NCBI RefSeq assembly: GCF_017599305.1
Contig: NZ_JAGFWR010000017.1
Coordinates: 62,001 to 126,000 of the forward strand
DNA: 64,000 bases
DNA from: Micromonospora antibiotica
GTDB taxonomy: Bacteria > Actinomycetota > Actinomycetes > Mycobacteriales > Micromonosporaceae
Direction: 5' to 3'
In this document: piece by piece, positions 33,314 through 39,807 of the stretch
Position numbering within the stretch: the stretch's first letter is position 1
How the letters are laid out: the number at the start of each line of letters is the position of its first letter
The notes under the pieces: model-generated
What the model was told of the DNA's origin: nothing
Databases searched by the model: none
The model's input: the letters and a program-made list of their open reading frames with translations, nothing else
Made by a program: the position numbers and the translations under genes

Positions 33314-35326
33314 GTGCCGTCGCCGATCGCCGCGCTGTCCCCGTCCCGCCGGGTCCTGGCCGGGGCGGGCCTGGTCGTCGCCGGGCTCGTCCTGGCCGGG
33401 CAGTGGTGGTACCCGCAGCCGGCGGCGCTCGGGCCGGCGGCGCTGACCGGCACGATCGCGGTCGCGTTCACCGCGCTCGGCGGGTTGGTGCTCGCCGGGC
33501 TGCCCGGTCACCCGGTGGGCCGGCTGATGCTGGCCGCCGGACTCGTCGCCGGGGCGGCGGTGCTGGCGTTGAGCTGGCCCGCGGTCACCCCGCTGGCCTG
33601 GCTGGGGCAGTGGCTCTGGTGGCCGCCGTACGGCCTGATCTTCCTGGCCCTGCTGGTCTTCCCCGACGGCCGGCTGCCGGGCCGGGGATTCCGGCCGGTC
33701 GCGGTCGGGCTGGTGGTCACCACGGTGGTGGTGGCCGTGGCGCTGGCGGTGGCCGCCACCAGCGACCCCCGGGGCCTGCTGCTGTCCGCCACGACGGCCG
33801 CCGACCCGACCGCGCGGCTGCTGGTCCGGGTCGCCCTGCTGACCGTCGCGGTCGAGTTGCTGCTGGTGGCCGCCGTGCTGGTGGGGCTCGCCCGGCGCTG
33901 GCGGCGGGCCGTCGGCGAGGCCCGTCAGCAGTTGGCCTGCCTGCTGGCCGCCGGTGCGCTGTTCCTGCTCGGCTTCCTGCTGGACTGGCTCAACCTCTCC
34001 GGCGCGTGGGTGCTGATGGTGATCGCGATCCCGGGCGCGATGACCCTGGCGGTGCTGCGTCACCGGCTCTACGGGCTGGAACAGGTGATCAACCGGACCC
34101 TGGTCTGGCTGGTGATGAGCCTGCTGGTGATCGCCGCCTTCGTCGGGGTCGTCGCGCTGCTGCGGGACCTCGTGCTGCGCGGGGACACGTCGAACGCGTC
34201 CCTGGTGGCCACCGGCCTGATCGCGGTGACCTTCGAGCCGCTGCGGCACCGGGTGCAGCGTGGGGTGAACCGGCTGCTCTACGGCGACCGTGACGAGCCG
34301 TACGCGGTGCTGGCCCGCCTCGGTGACCTGCTGGAGCGGACGGTCCAGCCGGAGGCGGTGCTGCCGCTGCTGACCGGCACCATCGTCCGTTCGCTCCAGG
34401 TGCCGTACGTGGCGGTGGAACTCGGCGGGGAGCATGCCGACGACGGGCGGCCCGGCCGGGTGCACGCCGCGCACGGCCAGGCCACCACCGCCCTGGAACG
34501 CTTCGACATGGTGACCCACGGGGAGTGGGTGGGGCGGCTGGTGGTGGCCCGCCGGGCAGCCGGTACCCGGTTCACCCCGGTCGAGCGGCGGCTGCTCAGT
34601 GACGTCGCGATGCACGCCTCGGTGGCCGCCGCGACCGCCCGGCTCATCCGTGACCTGCGGGACTCCCGGGAGCGCCTGGTGACGGCCCGGGAGGAGGAAC
34701 GCCGTCGGCTGCGTCGGGACCTGCACGACGGCCTCGGTCCGACCTTCGCCGGCATGTCCATGCAGGTACGCGCGGCCCGCAAACTCGCCACCGCCGACCA
34801 GGACCGGCTGACCCGCATCCTCGACGGGCTCGCCGACGACCTGCTCACCTGCACCAGCGAGGTACGCCAACTGGTCGACCAGCTCCGTCCGGCCGCCCTG
34901 GACCGGGGGTTGGAGTCGGCGCTGCGGGCCGAGTGCCAGCGCTTCGACGGTCCGACGCTGACGGTCCGGTTGAGTGTCGCGGACGCCCTGCACCGGTTGC
35001 CGGCCGCCGTCGAGGTGGCGGCGTACCGGATCGTCGGTGAGGCGCTGGCCAACACGGCCCGGCATGCCGGGGCGACCTGCTGCGACGTGGTGGTGCGCCG
35101 GGGCCGGGCGCTGGTCGTCGAGGTGTCCGACGACGGCACCGGCATCGTCGCCCGCCGCCCCGGCGGGGTGGGCCTGGACTCGATCCGGGAACGGGCCGCC
35201 GAACTGGGCGGCGACTGCGAGTTCGTCGACCGGTCCCCGCACGGCACCCTGGTCCGAGTCCGCCTCCCCCTCCCACCCCCCACCCCCACCCCTCCCGCCC
35301 GCCCCCACCCCGCCTGCCCCCGGTGA
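33314..35326 (+). CDS. NarL-type sensor histidine kinase (HisKA_3 family) with multi-helix membrane input domain
   Basis: 670 residues. Eight or so hydrophobic helices in the first ~330 residues form the sensor, followed by a GAF-like region (about 340-455). The phosphorylated histidine is H471 in RRDLHDGLGP, and the ATPase domain shows ALANTARHAGA (N box), VSDDGTGI (G1) and GGVGLDSIRERA (G2). It should autophosphorylate and pass phosphate to the response regulator encoded 132 bases downstream. The GTG at 33314 follows GGAGG. The stop codon lies inside the left arm of a long inverted repeat that separates kinase and regulator. The C-terminal PTPTPPARPHP tail is low complexity. Confidence 0.9.
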   Translation: MPSPIAALSPSRRVLAGAGLVVAGLVLAGQWWYPQPAALGPAALTGTIAVAFTALGGLVLAGLPGHPVGRLMLAAGLVAGAAVLALSWPAVTPLAWLGQWLWWPPYGLIFLALLVFPDGRLPGRGFRPVAVGLVVTTVVVAVALAVAATSDPRGLLLSATTAADPTARLLVRVALLTVAVELLLVAAVLVGLARRWRRAVGEARQQLACLLAAGALFLLGFLLDWLNLSGAWVLMVIAIPGAMTLAVLRHRLYGLEQVINRTLVWLVMSLLVIAAFVGVVALLRDLVLRGDTSNASLVATGLIAVTFEPLRHRVQRGVNRLLYGDRDEPYAVLARLGDLLERTVQPEAVLPLLTGTIVRSLQVPYVAVELGGEHADDGRPGRVHAAHGQATTALERFDMVTHGEWVGRLVVARRAAGTRFTPVERRLLSDVAMHASVAAATARLIRDLRDSRERLVTAREEERRRLRRDLHDGLGPTFAGMSMQVRAARKLATADQDRLTRILDGLADDLLTCTSEVRQLVDQLRPAALDRGLESALRAECQRFDGPTLTVRLSVADALHRLPAAVEVAAYRIVGEALANTARHAGATCCDVVVRRGRALVVEVSDDGTGIVARRPGGVGLDSIRERAAELGGDCEFVDRSPHGTLVRVRLPLPPPTPTPPARPHPACPR

Positions 35327-35381
35327 TCAAGAGGTTTGCGTCAGAATTCGCCCGGAGGATGACGCGAACCTCTTGATCACC
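35322..35381. repeat. 22-bp inverted repeat (REP/MITE-like) between kinase and regulator genes
   Basis: Left arm 35322-35343 and right arm 35360-35381 pair with a single G-U, around a 16-base loop that includes GAATTC. The left arm carries the kinase stop codon. The arm core GATCAAGAGGTT is less GC-rich than its surroundings. It may be a terminator or attenuator, but its composition looks like a dispersed intergenic element rather than a host terminator. Confidence 0.8.
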
Positions 35382-35458
35382 GCGAGCGGGCCGGATCCGG
35401 AGCGGGGTGGGGCGGGTGGGGGTCGGGGGGAGGAAGGCTCGGCGGGAGGGGGAGGGCA

Positions 35459-36124
35459 GTGACGGGAGACGGGGCTCGTGGCGGGGCGGTGCGGGTGCTG
35501 GTCGTGGACGACCACCCGGTGGTCCGCCGTGGCCTGCGCACCATGCTGGAGGGCGAGACCTGGGTCGACGGCGTCGTGGAGGCGGCCACCTGTGCCGAGG
35601 CGGTCGGCATCGCGCTGACCGAGCCGGTGGGGGTGGTCGCGATGGACGTGGCGCTGCCCGACGGCGACGGCGTGGAGGCGACCCGCCGGATCGTGCAGGC
35701 CCGACCGGAGACCCGGGTGCTGATGGTGACCATGTCCGACGACGAGGACGTGGTCGGCCGGTCGCTGCGGGCCGGTGCCCGGGGTTACGTGCTCAAGGAC
35801 ACCGACCCGGACGTGATCGTCGACGCGCTGCGTACGGTGGCCGGCGGCGGGCTCGTCCTCGGCCCCCGGATCGGCCCACAGGTGCTGACCAGCCTGCGCC
35901 GTCAGCCGGTCGAGCTGCCGCCCCCGTTCGACCGGCTCACCCCCCGGGAGCGGGACATCCTGCGTAGGCTGGCCGCCGGTGACACCAACGCCCGGATCGC
36001 CCGGCACTTCGGGCTGAGCGAGAAGACGGTCCGCAACCAGCTCTCGGCGGTCTTCGCCAAGCTCGGCGTCGCCGACCGGGTCCAGGCCGCCCTGCTGGCC
36101 CGGGACGCCGGCCTCACCGGCTGA
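35459..36124 (+). CDS. NarL/FixJ-family response regulator
   Basis: 221 residues. The receiver domain has VLVVDDHPVVRRG, phospho-acceptor D63 in VAMDVALPDGDG, and the switch lysine in GYVLKDTDPD. The C-terminal LuxR-type helix-turn-helix is LTPRERDILRRLAAGDTNARIARHFGLSEKTVRNQLS. It is the cognate partner of the upstream kinase by position. The GTG at 35459 is preceded by a purine-rich GGGAGGGGGAGGG tract. The final residues (AGLTG) and stop codon belong to the first unit of a 22-bp tandem repeat that continues downstream. Targets are unknown. An envelope-related role is possible because clgR-pspA follows. Confidence 0.92.
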   Translation: MTGDGARGGAVRVLVVDDHPVVRRGLRTMLEGETWVDGVVEAATCAEAVGIALTEPVGVVAMDVALPDGDGVEATRRIVQARPETRVLMVTMSDDEDVVGRSLRAGARGYVLKDTDPDVIVDALRTVAGGGLVLGPRIGPQVLTSLRRQPVELPPPFDRLTPRERDILRRLAAGDTNARIARHFGLSEKTVRNQLSAVFAKLGVADRVQAALLARDAGLTG

Positions 36125-36243
36125 CCCGCCCGGCCTCACCGGCTGACCCGCCCGGCCTCACCGGCTGACCCGCCCGGCCTCACCGGCTGACCCGCCCGGC
36201 CTCACCGGCTGACCCGCCCGGCCTCACCGGCTGACCCGCCGGC
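36112..36243 (+). repeat. Six tandem 22-bp repeats at the 3' end of the response regulator gene
   Basis: The unit CCTCACCGGCTGACCCGCCCGG is repeated from 36112 with period 22. The first five copies are identical and the sixth lacks one C. The first copy encodes the regulator's last codons and stop, and each later copy repeats that in-frame-looking TGA. Confidence 0.92.
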
Positions 36244-36563
36244 CCCGGCTGGCCGGCCCGTCCCGGCGGACCCGCCCACCCCGGCGGACCCGCCGGCCCC
36301 GGCGGACCCGCCCGGCCGGCAGCCCCGCCAGCCCTGACGGACCCGCCCACCCAGGCGGGCCGTCGGCACCGGCACCGGCACCGATGATCAGGTGGGACAG
36401 CATGACCAGCCCTGACGGACCCGCCCACCCCGGCGGGCCGTCGGCCCCGGCCCCGGCCCCGGCACCGGCCCCGGCCCCGGCACCGGCCCCGGCACCGGCA
36501 CCGGCAGCGATGATCAGGTGGGAGAGCATGAGTAGCGGGATGGACTCGGGGAAGGAGGACGGC
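36244..36563 (+). repeat. Low-complexity intergenic region before cinA with duplicated start region
   Basis: 320 bases without a convincing gene. 36244-36327 are degenerate CGGCGGACCCGCC repeats. From 36328 a 78-base unit (CCAGCCCTGACGG ... GATGATCAGGTGGGACAGCATG) is repeated from 36406, and the second copy is enlarged to about 128 bases by a run of GCCCCG/GCACCG hexamers (36440-36510, which would encode Ala-Pro repeats). Both copies end in AGGTGGGA(C/G)AGCATGA, a ribosome-binding-site/ATG pair, so the 5' end of a gene seems to have been duplicated. Confidence 0.75.
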
Positions 36564-37139
36564 ATGGGGACCGATGCGAAGTACGAGCAACCGGTGGGCA
36601 GCCCCGCGGCGGGGGTGGTGCACAGCCTGCGTGAGCGGCAGCAGACCCTGGCCACCGTCGAGTCCCTGACCGGCGGGCTGCTGGCCGCCGCGATCGTGGA
36701 CGTCGCCGGAGCCAGCGCCGTCTACCGGGGTGGACTGGTGACGTACGCCACGCAGTTGAAGGCGGAGCTGGCCGACGTACCCGAGGAGTTGCTGGCCGAA
36801 CGCGGGCCGGTCGATCCGGACGTGGCCATCGCCCTGGCCGAGGGGGGTCGGCGGCGCTGCGCCACCGACTGGGGGTTGGCCACCACCGGGGTGGCCGGTC
36901 CCGAGCCGCAGGACGGCAGACCGGTCGGCCTGGTCTATGTCGCGGTGGCCGGCCCGGGTGGCCCGGTGGTCCGTCGGCTGGACCTCGACGGGGGGCGGGA
37001 GCACATCCGGGCGGCCACGGTGATCGAGGCGTTACGCCTGGTGGCGGCGCGGATCCACCGGGCCTTCCCGGAAACCGGGCCGGGCCCGCGCACCGGGCCG
37101 ACGGCCACCGTCCCCCCGGCCGGTGCGGGCCGTCGCTGA
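36564..37139 (+). CDS. cinA: CinA C-terminal domain protein, nicotinamide-nucleotide amidohydrolase (PncC-like)
   Basis: 191 residues that form a single CinA_C domain, as in stand-alone PncC, which deamidates nicotinamide mononucleotide in NAD recycling. ATVESLTGGLLAAAIVDVAGAS, with the catalytic serine and the glycine pair, is intact, as are RGGLVTYATQLKAELADV and GLATTGVAGPEPQDGRPVGLVY. The start is set at 36564 by GAAGGAGG at 36551-36558. ATGs at 36528 and 36510 are in frame and also have purine-rich leaders, so a longer product with an Ala-Pro tail is not excluded. cinA-clgR-pspA is a conserved actinobacterial order. Confidence 0.88.
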   Translation: MGTDAKYEQPVGSPAAGVVHSLRERQQTLATVESLTGGLLAAAIVDVAGASAVYRGGLVTYATQLKAELADVPEELLAERGPVDPDVAIALAEGGRRRCATDWGLATTGVAGPEPQDGRPVGLVYVAVAGPGGPVVRRLDLDGGREHIRAATVIEALRLVAARIHRAFPETGPGPRTGPTATVPPAGAGRR

Positions 37140-37304
37140 CCAGCCTTGTCCAGATCCGACAGCCGGGGTGGGATGTCGCCGGGCCCACCAACGGGTACGG
37201 TTGCGGGAAGGCTCCGGCGTACGGCGTCGGCGGCGGCGCGGTCCACCGCGTCCGGCGCGGGCGACCATCCGCCCGGAGAGTGAATCCCGTCAGGGGGAGG
37301 TGCG

Positions 37305-37739
37305 ATGGTCCTGCTACGCCGGGTGATCGGTGACGCACTTCGGGCGCGCCGCCAGGGTCAGCACCGCACCCTGCGCGAGGTCTCCACCGCCGCCAACGTC
37401 AGCCTCGGTTACCTGTCCGAGATCGAGCGCGGCCAGAAGGAACCCTCAAGCGAGCTGCTCGCCGCCATCTGTGACGCGCTCGGTGCCCGCCTGTCCGAGT
37501 TGTTGCGCGAGGTGAGCGACACCGTCGCGCTCGCCGAGCAGTTGCCGGGCGTGCTCATGCCGGTGCAGGACGACCCGGCCGCCGCCGGGAGTGTGCGCAA
37601 GGCCACCGGCCGGGGCGTGCGTCAGGTGACCACCGACGGCGCGGTCGCCGTCTCGGTCCGCCAGGACTCCCCGCTGAAGGCCACCCTGCGTAGCTCCCGG
37701 GTCCGTCCCAGCGACCGTGACGTGGTCTGCGCCGCCTGA
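37305..37739 (+). CDS. clgR: ClgR-type helix-turn-helix transcription regulator
   Basis: 144 residues. The HTH (REVSTAANVSLGYLSEIERGQKEPSSELL) is nearly invariant in ClgR proteins, which activate clp protease genes and, in mycobacteria, the pspA envelope-stress operon. The C-terminus ends in ...RDVVCAA. ClgR is itself a Clp substrate in several actinobacteria through its C-terminal Ala-Ala, and this protein ends in Ala-Ala, so regulated degradation is likely. The ATG at 37305 follows GGGGGAGGTG. pspA follows after 184 bases and a stem-loop, so it may have its own promoter. Confidence 0.9.
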   Translation: MVLLRRVIGDALRARRQGQHRTLREVSTAANVSLGYLSEIERGQKEPSSELLAAICDALGARLSELLREVSDTVALAEQLPGVLMPVQDDPAAAGSVRKATGRGVRQVTTDGAVAVSVRQDSPLKATLRSSRVRPSDRDVVCAA

Positions 37740-37810
37740 CCCCCGTCCGGTCCCGTGGCCGGGGTGGCCGACGCCGCGTAGTGTTGATCGCAGGTCGCCG
37801 GAGCACTCCC

Positions 37811-37843
37811 GCAGCCCGAACGACCCTGTTGGCGTCGGGCTGC
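37811..37843 (+). terminator. Stem-loop between clgR and pspA
   Basis: A 9-bp perfect stem (37811-37819 / 37835-37843) with a 15-base loop. It could be a partial terminator or attenuator between the regulator and pspA. A TAGTGT hexamer at 37779-37784 is a possible -10 just upstream. Confidence 0.5.
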
Positions 37844-37923
37844 GACGATGGGGCGCTCCGTCCGGCCCGTCCGGCCCCGGTGTGGCCGAGGCGCAGCGAC
37901 GCTACTGAGGGGATACCGCGGAG

Positions 37924-38796
37924 ATGGCGAACCCGTTCGTCAAGGGCTGGAAGTACCTGATGGCGCTCTTCGGTGCCAAGATCGACGAGCACGCCGATCC
38001 CAAGGTGCAGATCCAGCAGGCCATCGAGGACGCGCAGCGTCAACACCAGGCGCTGGTCCAGCAGGCGGCGGCGGTGATCGGCAACCAGCGGCAGCTGGAG
38101 ATGAAGCTCTCCCGGCAGATGACCGAGGTCGAGCGGCTCCAGGGCAACGCCCGGCAGGCACTGGTCCTCGCCGACCAGTCCCGGGCCAAGGGCGACGAGG
38201 TCGAGGCCGGTCGCTACGAGCAGTCCGCCCAGGTGCTCGCCACCCAGCTGGTCTCGGCCGAGCAGGCCACCGAGGACCTCAAGACCCTGCACGACCAGGC
38301 GCTCGGTGCCGCCGCCCAGGCCCGGCGCGCGGTCGAGAACAACTCCATGATCCTCCAGCAGAAGCTCGCCGAGCGGACCAAGCTGCTCAGCCAGCTCGAA
38401 CAGGCCAAGATGCAGGAGAGCGTGGCCCGTTCGCTGGAGTCGATGTCCTCGATGACCGCGCCGACCAACACCCCCTCGCTGGACGAGGTACGCGACCGCA
38501 TCGAGCGCCGCTACGCCAACGCGATGGGCCGTGCCGAGCTGGCCGGCAACTCCGTCGAGGGGCGGATGTTGGAGATCCAGAAGTCGACCCTGGACAGCGC
38601 CGGTTCGTCCCGGCTGGAGCAGATCCGGGCCAGCATGGCCGGTGACCAGCTCGGTGGCCGGCAGGAGCAGCCGGCGGTGCAGCAGCAGGCCCAGCCGGCC
38701 GCCCCGACGGCCGACCCGGCCGCCGCCGCCCGGCTGGACGAGATCCGGGCCAGCATGGGCCGCGACCGCGGCGTGGGGGACACCACCGCCGGCTGA
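37924..38796 (+). CDS. pspA: PspA/IM30 family envelope-stress protein
   Basis: 290 residues, almost wholly helical coiled coil (about residues 25-220), the ESCRT-III-like fold of PspA/Vipp1, which forms assemblies on the inner face of the damaged membrane. The amphipathic N-terminal helix (MANPFVKGWKYLMALFGAKID) is the membrane anchor. The C-terminal 60 residues contain the duplicated block RLDEIRASMGRD / RLEQIRASMAGD separated by a Gln/Ala/Pro linker. The mycobacterial homologue is the 35-kDa antigen. The neighbours clgR and pspM match the mycobacterial stress operon, in which ClgR activates and PspA feeds back. Confidence 0.95.
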   Translation: MANPFVKGWKYLMALFGAKIDEHADPKVQIQQAIEDAQRQHQALVQQAAAVIGNQRQLEMKLSRQMTEVERLQGNARQALVLADQSRAKGDEVEAGRYEQSAQVLATQLVSAEQATEDLKTLHDQALGAAAQARRAVENNSMILQQKLAERTKLLSQLEQAKMQESVARSLESMSSMTAPTNTPSLDEVRDRIERRYANAMGRAELAGNSVEGRMLEIQKSTLDSAGSSRLEQIRASMAGDQLGGRQEQPAVQQQAQPAAPTADPAAAARLDEIRASMGRDRGVGDTTAG

Positions 38797-38819
38797 GCGG
38801 CCGGCACGAGGAGGTACGG

Positions 38820-39608
38820 GTGGCCGACGAGCGAACGCGACACTTCCGTCGACTGGGCCGGCTGCGGCGCTCCGCCCGCCGGTGGAGCGTCCTGGCCGGT
38901 GGGCTCACCGGCACGGCAGCGGTGCTGACCCCGTACGCCGGACTGGGGTTGCCCGACGCGGCCTGGGCCGGTGCCGCGGGTAGCGCCGTCGCGCTGGCCG
39001 CCTGGCGCTGGATCGACCTGCGGGCGTTCGCCGCCCGCCCGGTCCCACCCGCCCTCGACCCGGCCGAGGTCGCCGCCCGGTCCCGGGCCCGACTGGTCGC
39101 CGCCGTCGAACGCCTCCCGGTCGGCCCCGGTGTGCTGGCCGAGGCCCGCCGGTTCCGCTCCCGGTTCGCGTTGCGCGGCACCTCCGCCGCCGAGTCCTGG
39201 GCGCGGCTGGACCGGGCCGCGCTCGCCCTGGCCGGGATCGCGCCCCGGCTCACCGGCCTGGCCGAGCCGGCGGTGTCGGAGGCGGCGGCCGCCGACCGGT
39301 CGCTGCGGGACCTGGCCGACCGGACGGCCGGCGTGGAACGCGCCCTGCGGCTGGCCCCGGCCGAGGCCCGGCCCCGGCTCGCCGAGGCCCACCGGGCCCT
39401 GCGGGACCAGTTGGTCGACGGGGTGACCGCCTACGAGGGGCTGGTCGCCGCCGCCGCCGGCTACGTCGCCGAGGACGCCCAACCGGAGGTCGTCGCCGAC
39501 CCGGCCGCCGCCCGGCTGATGGAGGCGACCGACCTGCTGCACGGCGTCGCCGCCGCTCTGGCCGAACTACGCACCGTCGGCGAACCCCTGCGCACCCCCA
39601 CCCGCTGA
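38820..39608 (+). CDS. pspM: PspM-like membrane partner of PspA
   Basis: 262 residues. A basic N-terminus is followed by two membrane helices (about 23-42 and 47-64) and then a long helical, Ala/Arg-rich cytosolic domain. The position, 23 bases after pspA, and the topology correspond to the actinobacterial PspM proteins, which tether PspA to the membrane. Sequence conservation in this family is low, so the name rests mainly on context. GAGGAGG at 38808-38814 sets the GTG start. Immediately after the stop codon comes a ~32-bp tandem repeat. It converges on the multicopper-oxidase-like gene. Confidence 0.75.
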   Translation: MADERTRHFRRLGRLRRSARRWSVLAGGLTGTAAVLTPYAGLGLPDAAWAGAAGSAVALAAWRWIDLRAFAARPVPPALDPAEVAARSRARLVAAVERLPVGPGVLAEARRFRSRFALRGTSAAESWARLDRAALALAGIAPRLTGLAEPAVSEAAAADRSLRDLADRTAGVERALRLAPAEARPRLAEAHRALRDQLVDGVTAYEGLVAAAAGYVAEDAQPEVVADPAAARLMEATDLLHGVAAALAELRTVGEPLRTPTR

Positions 39609-39690
39609 ACCGACCACCCGCTGGCCGGGGCGTCCGGCTGGCCGACCACCCGCTGGGCCGGGGCGTCCGCTGGCCGACCACCGGCTGGGG
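39609..39690 (+). repeat. Three degenerate ~32-bp repeats after pspM
   Basis: Units beginning CCGACCACCCGCTGG recur with a period of about 32 right after the stop codon. The third is shortened. The rest of the gap to 39807 is further GC-rich low-complexity sequence with no evident gene and no clear long terminator. Confidence 0.7.
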
Positions 39691-39807
39691 CCGAGTGCCC
39701 GCCCGGGCGGGCAGCCGACCGCAGCGTCCGACCGACCGGCGACCGGCCGGGTCGCCCCGCCCACCCGGCCGGTCCCTCGGGTGGCCCGCCGGAGTCGGCG
39801 GTCGATC

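Noticed and set aside
33314..35459. Mobile-element insertion between kinase and regulator
   Set aside because: There is an inverted repeat but no transposase, no target-site duplication visible, and only about 60 bases of element. A small REP/MITE-like sequence is the most that can be said.
36112..36563. CRISPR-like array
   Set aside because: Unit lengths are constant with no variable spacers. No cas genes are seen anywhere in the window. These are simple tandem repeats.
36384..36563. cinA starting at 36384 with an Ala-Pro tail
   Set aside because: The ribosome site GAAGGAGG at 36551 and the family length favour 36564. The longer product is kept only as a possibility.
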